Below are positions 14,425-21,666 of a DNA stretch of 35,171 nucleotides, in pieces. Under the pieces are notes generated by a model. It had not been told where the DNA came from. It saw only the letters and a list, made by a program, of their open reading frames with translations, and did not search any database. Positions within the stretch are counted from its first letter, which is position 1, and the number at the start of each line of letters is the position of its first letter. Origin of the DNA: a virus; the IMG/VR virus record IMGVR_UViG_3300042549_008195, positions 1 to 35,171 of that record, one strand, 5' to 3'. Both the position numbers and the translations under genes were made by a program.

Positions 14425-14900
14425 TACTTAGACACCGCTGTCAGCTTTGGCGGTTTTCGCGTGGCGTAGGCATCTGTGCCGGCGGCGGCCTGCTTTGCGC
14501 CTTCCGCCTTGGTTTCCTTCTTGCCCTTCTCGCCGATCTTTGCGTGTTGGAAAGGAAGCAGGGTTTTTGCTGCTTCCATCCGGCGACCGAGTGGAATACG
14601 CGGGTTGGCCTGCACAGCTTCAAGGAACTCAAGTGAGTCCGTGGTCTGGGGTAGGTCGTCCAGTTCTGGTTCCTGCTCAGCTTCAGGTGGCGGAGGGGCT
14701 GGTGCACGAACAGCAGGGGGTGCGCCGGGGGTTGCAAAACCCACAGTTTCGAGTGCTGCCACGACTTTTGCGTGTTTGCGCATCCGGGCACCTGCGCTGC
14801 GTGCGGTTGCCTCGCTCAGCCCTGCGGCAATGGCGGCCTCCTTGACGCTGGCGCCACGTAGGGTGGCTTCCACGAATTTACGCTGAGAATCGGTGAGCAT
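14424..14900 (-). CDS. terS: terminase small subunit
   Basis: A 158-residue protein. The N-terminal helix-turn-helix (LTDSQRKFVEATLRGASVKEAAIAAGLSEAT, written in parts: RKFVEATLRGASV and KEAAIAAGLSEATARSAG) is the typical DNA-binding part of small terminases. A proline-rich linker and a helical C-terminus with LGRRMEAAKTLLPFQHAK follow. It should recognise the packaging site and recruit TerL. ATG 14900 has GAGG eight bases upstream; a TTG 45 bases further up lies inside an inverted repeat and is less likely. Confidence 0.88.
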   Translation of the reverse strand: MLTDSQRKFVEATLRGASVKEAAIAAGLSEATARSAGARMRKHAKVVAALETVGFATPGAPPAVRAPAPPPPEAEQEPELDDLPQTTDSLEFLEAVQANPRIPLGRRMEAAKTLLPFQHAKIGEKGKKETKAEGAKQAAAGTDAYATRKPPKLTAVSK

Positions 14901-14913
14901 GTGTTGCGCCTCA

Positions 14914-15046
14914 TGTTGCGGGTGTGCCAAATGTAACACGCGCAACAGGAAGCTGTAGGGGAATTAAATCTCTAAAAGGGGTCGGCGCGATCAAGGAGCA
15001 AGTGCCGCCCCAGCTCTTGACCTACCCCCGGTGCCCCTATTTAGAG
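14914..15046. other. candidate packaging (cos/pac) or operator region with two inverted repeats
   Basis: A non-coding stretch between the HNH and small terminase genes. TGTTGCGGGTGT (14914-14925) pairs with ACACGCGCAACA (14936-14947), 11 of 12 positions. CTCTAAAAGGGG (14970-14981) pairs with CCCCTATTTAGAG (15034-15046) with one bulged base. A third TGTTGCG copy is at 14902. The location beside terS and an HNH gene is where cos sites lie in many HK97-like phages. The assignment as packaging site is inference. Confidence 0.45.
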
Positions 15047-15082
15047 CTGTCGCGCCTCAAATCCTGCTCAAATCGCGCGCAA

Positions 15083-15109
15083 CAAAAAGCCCCGAGATGA
15101 TCGAGGCTC
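15083..15109 (-). terminator. rho-independent terminator after the HNH gene
   Basis: Minus-strand AGCCTCGA and TCGGGGCT pair with one mismatch around a 5-base loop and are followed by TTTTTGTT. It ends the leftward transcript coming from the 16.1 kb genes, so the terminase genes need their own start point or read-through. Confidence 0.8.
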
Positions 15110-15128
15110 TTGCCTTGCTTGAGTTGGT

Positions 15129-15458
15129 TCAGCCTCTGCGAGCTGCGCCTACGCCACCGTCTGCTGCGGTCTTGACGCTGTGGCAGGGCTTGCACAGGGC
15201 CTGATGGTTGGCCTTGTCCCAGAACTTGCCCTGGTCTCCACGGTGGTCCTCGATGTGGTCCACCACCGTTGCAGCGGTGACCTTGCCCAGCTTCTGGCAC
15301 ATCACGCACAACGGATTGCGCTCGAGGAAGACCAGCCTGTAGCGCTGCCACCTGCCACCGTAGCCGCGCTCTGCCGTGGTCTTGCCCTCGCGCCATGCAT
15401 CAGGGTTGAGCATCTGAACAGCTTGCGTGCTCACCTCCTTGGCGCGGGTGGGCTGCAT
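15129..15458 (-). CDS. HNH endonuclease next to terminase
   Basis: A 109-residue protein. GYGGRWQRYRLVFLERNPLC, VMCQKLGKVTAATVVDHI, NHQALCKPCHSVKT give the two CxxC zinc pairs and the H-N-H triad of the classical small HNH family (McrA-like). Such enzymes beside terminase genes take part in the specific cleavage that starts or ends packaging in HK97-like cos phages. The start is uncertain. ATG 15458 has no strong SD. The frame stays open to 15578 but overlaps the previous gene there. ATG 15413 inside the frame has AAGGAGGTG but 20 bases away. Confidence 0.87.
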   Translation of the reverse strand: MQPTRAKEVSTQAVQMLNPDAWREGKTTAERGYGGRWQRYRLVFLERNPLCVMCQKLGKVTAATVVDHIEDHRGDQGKFWDKANHQALCKPCHSVKTAADGGVGAARRG

Positions 15459-15471
15459 GGTGACACGGGAT

Positions 15472-15666
15472 TTAGCCAATGGGCCGCACCTCGACCTTGC
15501 CTTGCAGGTAGCACCTGCGCAGCTTGCCGTTCCTGATGACGTAGGGGTGGCGATGGCACAGCACTCGGCCTCGGACATCGTCTGCCCACACCACGCGCTG
15601 CACCAGCTGCCCGTTCACGTACACCTCCCGAGGCCCTTTGCCCTCCTGCACAGAATGCCTAGCCAT
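15472..15666 (-). CDS. hypothetical protein, 64 aa
   Basis: A small basic protein. MARHSVQEGKGPREVYVNGQ and the VVWADDVRGRVLCHRHPYVI centre, with LRRCYLQGKVEV near the end, suggest a compact beta-rich domain, perhaps nucleic-acid-binding. I know it only as a phage-type hypothetical. Its ATG overlaps the preceding stop (TGATG), supporting coupling. Confidence 0.6.
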   Translation of the reverse strand: MARHSVQEGKGPREVYVNGQLVQRVVWADDVRGRVLCHRHPYVIRNGKLRRCYLQGKVEVRPIG

Positions 15667-16061
15667 CAGCGTGCACCCGGCGGCATCGGGTTAAGGCCAC
15701 CGATCTGCCCGGATCTATCCTCGGGCTGGTAGCCGTTACCGTTCAGCCCGTTGAACTGCGGCCGTGAGTTCAACCCGGACGGCCTGGCATTCAGCACAGG
15801 CGCTTCCACCTGCTCAGGTGTGGCCGGTGGCTCACCTTGCTGCACCAAACGCTCCACAGCGACGCACAGGCGCTCCAGCACCGAAGCGCTACCGAACTCC
15901 AGGCGTGCATCAGCGCCACCGTCCAGGACCAGGGGTTCGACACCCAGTGCATCAGCCAGAGGTGTCACTGCGTCGATCAGCCGAGCCCGTGTCTCTTCGC
16001 TCAGCATCATCGGATACCGCAGTACCAGTAACCCGTTGGCGCATTTCGTTGAATCGTTCAT
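15666..16061 (-). CDS. hypothetical protein, 131 aa
   Basis: It has a helical N-terminal half (LSEETRARLIDAVTPLADAL, FGSASVLERLCVAVERLVQQ) and a disordered C-terminal tail rich in Pro, Gly and Asn (NARPSGLNSRPQFNGLNGNG). I recognise no family. GGAG lies eight bases before ATG 16061. Its first 110 bases overlap the previous small gene in another frame, an unusually long overlap for this genome. Confidence 0.6.
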   Translation of the reverse strand: MNDSTKCANGLLVLRYPMMLSEETRARLIDAVTPLADALGVEPLVLDGGADARLEFGSASVLERLCVAVERLVQQGEPPATPEQVEAPVLNARPSGLNSRPQFNGLNGNGYQPEDRSGQIGGLNPMPPGAR

Positions 16062-16122
16062 TCGCTAACTCCAGCAATCGTTTCAGTTTTGCCCGACGTC
16101 GGGCACATCCGCTGCAGGCCAT
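15952..16122 (-). CDS. small cysteine-pair protein, 56 aa
   Basis: It begins MACSGCARRRAKLKRLLELA, a compact start with a CxxC pair followed by a basic helix, seen in small phage proteins near lysis or packaging genes. The C-terminus is polar and charged. It has one of the best SDs in the window (AGGAGG, seven bases before ATG) and follows a palindromic-class promoter by 26 bases. It overlaps the next gene by 110 bases. The function is unknown; zinc or nucleic-acid binding is possible. Confidence 0.65.
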   Translation of the reverse strand: MACSGCARRRAKLKRLLELANERFNEMRQRVTGTAVSDDAERRDTGSADRRSDTSG

Positions 16123-16148
16123 TGCAGATCCTCCTGTTTCGCTCGACC

Positions 16149-16177
16149 AGTTAGCTCCAGCACGCGGCCAGTGTCAA
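16149..16177 (-). promoter_or_regulatory. palindromic-class promoter (degenerate) for the 16122 gene
   Basis: TTGACA (16172-16177 on the minus strand) within AGTTGACAC, a 17-base spacer, and CTAACT as a weak -10; the start codon is 26 bases on. Only one half of the palindrome is kept. It directly follows an inverted repeat that could be an operator. Confidence 0.5.
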
Positions 16178-16227
16178 CTTTTCAGGCGTAGTCGGTTTTG
16201 TATGTGCCTTCGAATACGCCTGAAAAG
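16178..16227. repeat. 13-bp perfect inverted repeat upstream of a promoter
   Basis: CTTTTCAGGCGTA (16178-16190) and its exact complement (16215-16227) are separated by 24 bases. The first arm touches the -35 of the promoter at 16149-16177. It may be a regulator site or part of the origin region. Confidence 0.85.
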
Positions 16228-16252
16228 CCCGAGCTAGAGCGGCTTCTGCCAC

Positions 16253-16367
16253 ATTTGTAGTCGTTGTAGTCAATTTCGCCCTATTGTTGCTTATTTACTC
16301 TCTTTTCTTTCTCTCTTTTCTTCTTCTATATTTCTTTCAAAATAAATTGACTACATTGACTACAAAT
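16253..16367. other. origin-like element: paired iterons around an AT-rich pyrimidine tract
   Basis: A 24-base arm at 16253-16276 and its inverted copy at 16344-16367 match at 22 of 24 positions. Each arm contains two direct copies of TTGTAGTC (or GACTACAA) spaced by one turn or less. Between them are 67 bases, AT-rich, with a long run of pyrimidines on the plus strand. It lies just downstream of the primase/helicase gene, and no gene fits the 345-base region 16123-16468. Iterons next to a replication gene and an easily melted tract suggest a replication origin (inference). Confidence 0.6.
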
Positions 16368-16435
16368 AGAGGAAACACCCGCAGTCATTGCCTTTGGTTG
16401 ACCTACAAAACCGCCTACCGACCCGCTACATGTAG

Positions 16436-16463
16436 GCAAAAAGAAGCCGGCTCAGTGGCCGGC
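16436..16463 (-). terminator. rho-independent terminator after the primase/helicase gene
   Basis: Minus-strand GCCGGC-CACTGA-GCCGGC followed by TTCTTTTTGC, beginning six bases past the stop of the replication gene. It isolates the origin-like region from leftward transcription. Confidence 0.9.
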
Positions 16464-16468
16464 ATCGT

Positions 16469-18790
16469 TTAGGATCTTTTTGAGCCTATGGGTATGACGT
16501 TTTGCATCCCCAGCGACACACCCTCAAATCCTCTCAAAACTGACTCATTTACCCGAAGTGATCCTTTTCGCTTGCCTCCTCGACTGCGCAAAGCGTCCTC
16601 CAGGGCCTTCATAAAGTCGCGACGTTTCATCTGCTCCAGCCCTTCCAGGATGTACCATTTGCAGTAATCGGCCCAAAGGTCTGCTTCGGAAACACGTTGT
16701 CCCTGAGCCACCACCAGGCGGTCTGCGATGTAATGCTCGATCGGGGAACCACTTGTGATCATGTTGGCAAGCTCGTCTCGGCTCGACTGAGGCAAGGTGA
16801 ACCGACCGTTGCGGATGAGCCGCTGCAGCCCTTGAATCGCCCACAAGGCAATGCCCGGCAGCTCTTCTACCAGTCGATCCGCCAGTCCCACGTCTTCACG
16901 GTCGAGGAAAGAACGATCGAAAGCCAAAGGGATCCAGCGATTAGCCGTAGCCGCCGAGTCGTCCCACATCGTCGGAATGCTGTTGGCCGCCAACAGCAGC
17001 TTGCAGTTCAGTGAGCCCTGCCAAGGAGCCTGTGTATAAAGGAGTGTGACCGGAACAGGCTCATTCGAGCTTATGGCCTTGAATAAGCCGACGATCTGCC
17101 GGGCATTGTTGCGCGAGGGACTGGCGGTATCGCTGTCGATGCTCACGTTCTGCGAGCGCAACCCGGAAAGGACTTTGTTATCGTCAAGGGTCGGCAAGGT
17201 GAAAGCTCCTGCGCCTTTGCCCAGCAGGGCGCGCAGGATCCTGATAATCGTGCCTTTACCGCTACGAGGCGGCCCGATAAAGATCATGGACTTCTCAATG
17301 CCAAGGTGATCCCTGCAAAGCGTCCAGCCCATCATTTCCTGAAGCAATTGAGCGCGTTCAGGCTCCGTGCAAAAGATATCGGCCAGCCACGCTTTCCACC
17401 GTGGGCAATCCGCAGCTGGCTCGAAAGCCACGGAAAGGACTCGGCTATTGCGAAATTCCGGGGCGTGATCGACGACATGGTCCGCCAGAGGATCCAGTAC
17501 GCCATTCTCGAAGAAAACCCAACGCGACGCCGGATCAACCTGCCCATACCGCGGCAACTGGTCCTGCATTACCTCAAGCGTTCCCTTGATGCGGCCTGCT
17601 GACGTTTTCATCGTCACACTGGTCATGGCGATGCCGATGAGCCGGCGCAGCTCGGCGTCAGGTGCCGCTTCCCAGCAGCGACCGTTCCACCAGTGTGTTG
17701 CGCCTTCGAAAGACCCGAGATGGTTGCGGAACACGCCGACCGAGTCACGCAGTACGCCGGCGTCCATCAAGTGGTCGTTCATCGTGTGGGTCTGCTCGAC
17801 ACGCAGCCCGGACAGCGGCTCATAGTTGCCTGCGACGTGTTCAACGGGCTTTGGGGTATTGAAAGCCTCTGCTACCGGTGCAGCCTGTGCCATACCGAAA
17901 AGCTGTTGCGCCAGGTCAAAAGCCGCTTTGGCGTCGGGGCCCGGCCGGAAACCCTTCTGCTGAGCGTCGTGAAATACCGAGGCGATCGTCCGGGAGTTTT
18001 CCGCGTAACTGTTGAAGCTGTTCCACCGCTTTTCGATCTCCCAATCGTTGCCTTGGTGCTCGGCCTTCTCACTTGTAGCCGACCAGTTACAGAAAGCCTC
18101 ATATGCCTCGGCTTCGCAATCCGCGTGATCACCCCAATGCTTCACCGAAGCCATGGCGTGAATCCACGTATCGTTGTCCTCGGAGTCCATGAAGGATAAC
18201 GCCTCAACAATCGCAGGAAGTTCGGCAGGGCTCACCGCTCGGGCTATGCGGGTCGGTTTTTCGTAAACCGGTTTCTCCAGATGCGAAGGGGCGGCAGGCA
18301 GCATCCAGGACGGCAGTCCCGGCTCGCCAGCCCACGTATACCGCTGCTTCGTGTCCGGATGAATAGAGGGCGGCAGCACCACGAAACCGTTGTGTTTTCC
18401 GTCGCAACCCTTGGCGGGCCGACCCAGGTAACGGGCGTCGGGCTTTGCAGAAAAATAATCGTGAAACCCGACGCCGCGCCCGGAAACTGCACGCAAAGGA
18501 GAGTCGAGGGCGCCGTGGTCTCGAACGAGGTCTGCGTAGCCCTGTTCTCCTCCGTTGCGCGGGTCCATATCGAATACATAAAGCCCGGATAGCTTGGGGT
18601 TCATGCCGATGTTTGCTTGAGGTGTTGCGGACCACCATTGTTCGATCTGCGCGGTATCCGTAGTTGCCTCGCTGCTCCCGTGACTGTCCGCCATGGGAAC
18701 TTTTGATCCGGGCGACAGGGGGAAAACATGCCACCCGAGGGCCGCGTAGTGCAGCGCCCACGCTTTGTAGTCTGTCGTGTCTTGACTCAT
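16469..18790 (-). CDS. Prim-Pol primase fused to SF3 helicase (D5/P4-type replication protein)
   Basis: A 773-residue protein. The N-terminal 200 residues fit the bifunctional primase-polymerase family: HYAALGWHVFPLSPGSKVP, the acidic FDMDPRNGG as the catalytic DxD, and VVLPPSIHPDT. The C-terminal third is an SF3 helicase of the D5/P4 type, with Walker A GPPRSGKGT (residues 506-514), IDSDTA as Walker B, and LLLAANSIPTM as the sensor motif C. One protein would therefore prime and unwind at the origin. ATG 18790 has AAGGTG six bases upstream. The gene is followed by a terminator and then the origin-like repeats. Confidence 0.93.
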   Translation of the reverse strand: MSQDTTDYKAWALHYAALGWHVFPLSPGSKVPMADSHGSSEATTDTAQIEQWWSATPQANIGMNPKLSGLYVFDMDPRNGGEQGYADLVRDHGALDSPLRAVSGRGVGFHDYFSAKPDARYLGRPAKGCDGKHNGFVVLPPSIHPDTKQRYTWAGEPGLPSWMLPAAPSHLEKPVYEKPTRIARAVSPAELPAIVEALSFMDSEDNDTWIHAMASVKHWGDHADCEAEAYEAFCNWSATSEKAEHQGNDWEIEKRWNSFNSYAENSRTIASVFHDAQQKGFRPGPDAKAAFDLAQQLFGMAQAAPVAEAFNTPKPVEHVAGNYEPLSGLRVEQTHTMNDHLMDAGVLRDSVGVFRNHLGSFEGATHWWNGRCWEAAPDAELRRLIGIAMTSVTMKTSAGRIKGTLEVMQDQLPRYGQVDPASRWVFFENGVLDPLADHVVDHAPEFRNSRVLSVAFEPAADCPRWKAWLADIFCTEPERAQLLQEMMGWTLCRDHLGIEKSMIFIGPPRSGKGTIIRILRALLGKGAGAFTLPTLDDNKVLSGLRSQNVSIDSDTASPSRNNARQIVGLFKAISSNEPVPVTLLYTQAPWQGSLNCKLLLAANSIPTMWDDSAATANRWIPLAFDRSFLDREDVGLADRLVEELPGIALWAIQGLQRLIRNGRFTLPQSSRDELANMITSGSPIEHYIADRLVVAQGQRVSEADLWADYCKWYILEGLEQMKRRDFMKALEDALRSRGGKRKGSLRVNESVLRGFEGVSLGMQNVIPIGSKRS

Positions 18791-18834
18791 GTAAAGCACC
18801 TTGCGACAATCGCGCGTGAATTCAGTAATACTCG

Positions 18835-18861
18835 ACCCGCCTCGCCAGCGGGTTTATTTTT
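18835..18861 (+). terminator. rightward-oriented terminator-like hairpin
   Basis: ACCCGC-CTCGCCA-GCGGGT followed by TTATTTTT reads as an intrinsic terminator on the plus strand, but there is no rightward gene before it. It overlaps the stop codon of the leftward HTH gene. It may stop antisense transcription, or act as a 3' stabilising hairpin for the leftward mRNA. Confidence 0.5.
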
Positions 18862-19225
18862 GCCCACGATTCCACAGCATCATGGCGTAGTTGGCCACGT
18901 CGACCCACTCACTGATCGCCCAGGCTTCATTGCACAAGCTTTCAAGTTGCGCAGTTGAGCACCGTTCCGGATCGTCCCACCCTTCCTTCCCTTTCGCCCG
19001 GGCAGCCGCCATCTTGTCGTGCATCGCCTGCGCAAACTTATCTACTGCCTCATCATCGGGGTGTTTGTTGACAGCGGTGTGGGCCATGACGTCGGCCAGA
19101 ATGTAGCGCACGCTGGAGCCGATGCGGTGGTGGGGAAGCGTGCCATCGCGGGTCAGTCGCCGTACAGATTCCGGGTTCAGACCCAGACGTTCGGCCAGTT
19201 GTTCAGCAGTTAGAATTTCAGTCAT
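18854..19225 (-). CDS. MerR-like HTH protein fused to a C-terminal phage domain
   Basis: A 123-residue protein. Residues 1-48 (LTAEQLAERLGLNPESVRRL, RDGTLPHHRIGSSVRYI) are a clear excisionase/HTH_17 winged helix. The C-terminal part (AAARAKGKEGWDDPERCS, ISEWVDVANYAMMLWNRG) matches the domain found at the end of many Ea22/DUF550-type phage proteins. The fusion suggests a DNA-binding factor in replication or control. It lies directly upstream of the primase gene in the same direction. The SD is weak. Confidence 0.75.
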   Translation of the reverse strand: MTEILTAEQLAERLGLNPESVRRLTRDGTLPHHRIGSSVRYILADVMAHTAVNKHPDDEAVDKFAQAMHDKMAAARAKGKEGWDDPERCSTAQLESLCNEAWAISEWVDVANYAMMLWNRGQK

Positions 19226-19281
19226 TGAAGTCTACTCGGTTATCGATTGGCGCAGAGTAGCACCGTGTAGGAATGCGAGGC

Positions 19282-19308
19282 AATAAAAACCCGGCGCAGT
19301 GGCCGGGT
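19282..19308 (-). terminator. rho-independent terminator ending the NAD+ operon
   Basis: Minus-strand ACCCGGC-CACTGC-GCCGGGT followed by TTTTATTG, starting five bases past the stop of the 19314 gene. With the promoter near 24.87 kb it defines an operon of eight genes. Confidence 0.92.
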
Positions 19309-19313
19309 CAGTT

Positions 19314-20102
19314 TCAGCGGTTGATGGCGGGTCGCCACTTGACGATATCGCCGACAGACTCTGGGCCGTGCGACCAGTTGTTAGATTCAGCGTTGTGCGG
19401 AGGATTTACAAAGCCGTCTCGCAATACCGTTTCAACAAGTCCCGCCGGCCGCATCGTTTCGTCACCGTTCCAGGTGTACCAGCCGTCAGCATCGCGAGGG
19501 CCGAAGGGATCGAGACGGATCAGTTCTTTTAGCCCGGCAGGCACGGCTTCAGGGTCACTACTGGCGAACGACCAGCAAATTTTCCCAAAACGCAACCAGC
19601 GGCCTGACATGTCGCAGACTTTGTAAAGGTTTCCGCCGCCGTCCCGATGCGTGGCTGAAAGGTTGGAATTGGCGATTCGCTCAGGATCTGTTTCTACCGC
19701 AGGTGCGCACCCGAATGCCTTCTCTATCGCGCAGCCGACGATGCCTTCCGGAAAAGACACTTCGCCCTTCAGGACCTTGTCCACGTGTTTCTTTACGATC
19801 GGGTCTGGCTCTTCCGCCGGCCGTCCACGTCGTTCCAGCTCAACCAGGCGCTTCCCGTAGAACTCGACTTTCTCCGCGTCGTACAACCCGTCCGTATAGC
19901 CGCGCTTGGACTTGCCGAGGCGAGCTGCAGCACGGCGCCAGAGTGCTTTAAACGCATTCGCTTCATTGGGCGTCATCTGCAACGCGTCGATGATGTCGAT
20001 GCACTCAGCGTCGTACGGGTCGGCGGTCTCACTGATCGGGTGCGTCACGCTGCAGGTGTAATAGCTGACGCTGCCGCCGCTGTATTCTGGCTGGTCGGTC
20101 AT
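19314..20102 (-). CDS. DUF3310-like hypothetical protein
   Basis: A 262-residue protein. DPYDAECIDIIDALQMTPNE, ANAFKALWRRAAARLGK and LYDAEKVEFYGKRLVELE resemble the DUF3310 helical unit of phages (I-D-x-I-x-A ... N-A-x-K-x-x-x-R-x-x-x-K). The rest is not recognised; it holds a WYTWNGDETMRPAGLVETVL segment. The function is unknown. It starts in an ATGA overlap and is the last gene before the terminator. Confidence 0.65.
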   Translation of the reverse strand: MTDQPEYSGGSVSYYTCSVTHPISETADPYDAECIDIIDALQMTPNEANAFKALWRRAAARLGKSKRGYTDGLYDAEKVEFYGKRLVELERRGRPAEEPDPIVKKHVDKVLKGEVSFPEGIVGCAIEKAFGCAPAVETDPERIANSNLSATHRDGGGNLYKVCDMSGRWLRFGKICWSFASSDPEAVPAGLKELIRLDPFGPRDADGWYTWNGDETMRPAGLVETVLRDGFVNPPHNAESNNWSHGPESVGDIVKWRPAINR

Positions 20103-20644
20103 GGCTGCACCTGCTTGCGGTAGCCGGCGTCGTAGAGCGCATAAAGGCCGTTCATGTAAGCCACCGGCTTCGAGTTCACGACAACCTGCATTTCCTTTAC
20201 CGCCGCTTCTCGCTCTTCTGCCGCGATCTGCTCAGCCGTTCGGATGGGCCGAAAAATAGGGTAGCCGTAGTTGTTGTGCTGCCGGTCGGAGTCGTACTCC
20301 CCTTTCCGTTCGCCTCCAATAAAGCGCACCACAGCGCGATCTTCATCGTGGGCAATGATTCGAACCGGGACATACTCACCCGTGGTGCTGCTCCACAGTG
20401 TTTCGCACTCCAGGCCCACTGGCGGTAGTCCTTCGCCGGCCCAGTCTCTTAGAGAATGCTTGAAGCGAGAAAGCAGAGAATCTTTTGACTCGCCAGACCA
20501 GACAGTCCATTCGCTCATCCCGGGAAATGCGTAATAAGCTTCAGCTTCACGAAAAATTGCGAAGCATTCTGCTGTTCCTGCTTGATTCGGGAAGTGTACT
20601 TCTGCCCCTTCCGGCGCCTTGCTCCAATCGATCTGTTCGTTCAT
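20099..20644 (-). CDS. phage hypothetical protein of the WSKAPEG type
   Basis: A 181-residue protein. It begins MNEQIDWSKAPEGAEVHFPN, a start shared by many phage accessory proteins of unknown role. The centre (LWSSTTGEYVPVRIIAHDED, RAVVRFIGGERKGEYDSD) looks like a small beta domain, followed by a charged helix (AEQIAAEEREAAVKEMQVVV). GGTGGGG precedes the ATG. Start and stop overlap neighbouring genes. Confidence 0.65.
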   Translation of the reverse strand: MNEQIDWSKAPEGAEVHFPNQAGTAECFAIFREAEAYYAFPGMSEWTVWSGESKDSLLSRFKHSLRDWAGEGLPPVGLECETLWSSTTGEYVPVRIIAHDEDRAVVRFIGGERKGEYDSDRQHNNYGYPIFRPIRTAEQIAAEEREAAVKEMQVVVNSKPVAYMNGLYALYDAGYRKQVQP

Positions 20645-20847
20645 CAGAACCCCACCTTGCTATTTGTGATTTTATCGATCATGCGCGTCAGCTCGTCGCA
20701 TTTATCACGCAGTGCCCGAGCCTTTGCCTGTCGTTCTTCAGGAGTCGAGTTCAGCAACTCGTAAATGTCGTCGCTGACCAGAATTGTATTGGCCGGAAGC
20801 ATGCTGCTGCGGAATATCTGGATACCGCCAATGATGGCTTTGCTCAT
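20644..20847 (-). CDS. small helical hypothetical protein, 67 aa
   Basis: It has a short hydrophobic N-terminus (MSKAIIGGIQIFRSSMLPAN) followed by a charged coil (TPEERQAKARALRDKCDELT). There is no family call. It is linked to both neighbours by overlapping start and stop codons, so it is part of the operon. Confidence 0.6.
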   Translation of the reverse strand: MSKAIIGGIQIFRSSMLPANTILVSDDIYELLNSTPEERQAKARALRDKCDELTRMIDKITNSKVGF

Positions 20848-21407
20848 GGCGCGACACTCCCGCCAGCCGCTTCGATGGCCGCCACTGCATCAGCGCGAGA
20901 AATCAGAGGGTTTTCGCCGCCAGCTCCAGGACCATACATGCGACGTGCCAGCGAATCGCCACGAGGCAGCGTGACCACGAATGACGATTTACCGTCCCGA
21001 TACCCTTCTGATGCAGCCGTGCCCATGTCGACCGCTGTATATCCCACGGGAGCAGTGCCGAACTCGTCGACAATCAGAACGTCCGCACGCTTGCCTTGCA
21101 GCTCGCCCTTCGGCCAGCAGCAACTGACGCACTCGGAACGCCCGTGGCCCGGGCAGGAGGCCGCACTCAACGGCTCGTAACTGAGCACGCAAATTTCTTC
21201 CGGCAGGCCGTACCCTGTTTGAATGTGGCTGATCCTGCGGTGCATTTCTTGCCCCGTCGGGTTGCCGGTTTCGTCAATCAAGCGCAGCTCGACAGTGTCG
21301 CCGACCTGGAAATTCCGGTCAGAACAGTTTCGAACCTCGCCGGTTTTGGCTCCGGAAGCCAAGGCAGCAAATGGCCCGGATTTGATCTTGAGCTTATGCG
21401 TGTTCAT
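20844..21407 (-). CDS. DUF3850/ASCH-like protein
   Basis: A 187-residue protein. The N-terminal 80 residues (HKLKIKSGPFAALASGAKTG, EVRNCSDRNFQVGDTVELRL, ISHIQTGYGLPEEICVLSYE) match DUF3850, an ASCH/PUA-like fold tied to RNA or modified-nucleotide recognition. The rest is unassigned and has a cysteine cluster (CPGHGRSECVSCCWP), possibly zinc-binding. It may act on nucleic acid or on modified bases (inference). ATG 21407 has GGAG nine bases before it; the longer TTG start at 21410 is not needed. Confidence 0.7.
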   Translation of the reverse strand: MNTHKLKIKSGPFAALASGAKTGEVRNCSDRNFQVGDTVELRLIDETGNPTGQEMHRRISHIQTGYGLPEEICVLSYEPLSAASCPGHGRSECVSCCWPKGELQGKRADVLIVDEFGTAPVGYTAVDMGTAASEGYRDGKSSFVVTLPRGDSLARRMYGPGAGGENPLISRADAVAAIEAAGGSVAP

Positions 21408-21666
21408 CAATCAACACTCCCACATGGGTATCGAATTTCTCGGATTTGTACAGCGCAACAGTGAGGTACTTGCGCGCCCCACGTCGCATTGCTTCCAGTT
21501 TGTCCCCGCTGGCCCACCCGACCGGTGCGCACACTGCAACAGCTTGCGCGGCTTCCAGTTGCTCCAGCCGTGCCAGTAGCTGCGCGAGGTCAACGGTCGG
21601 CACGTCCAGGCTACGATCGCCGCGCTGTTGCGCCCGGTGCAGGTCGGCCAGCAGGAACGGGCTCAC
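21394..21666 (-). CDS. hypothetical protein, 90 aa
   Basis: A helical protein with a leucine/alanine-rich segment (LAQLLARLEQLEAAQAVAV) and a C-terminal part ending YKSEKFDTHVGVLIDEHA. It starts with GTG overlapping the stop of the NAMPT-like gene (GTGA), and ends inside the next gene by 14 bases. There is no family call. Confidence 0.55.
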   Translation of the reverse strand: MSPFLLADLHRAQQRGDRSLDVPTVDLAQLLARLEQLEAAQAVAVCAPVGWASGDKLEAMRRGARKYLTVALYKSEKFDTHVGVLIDEHA

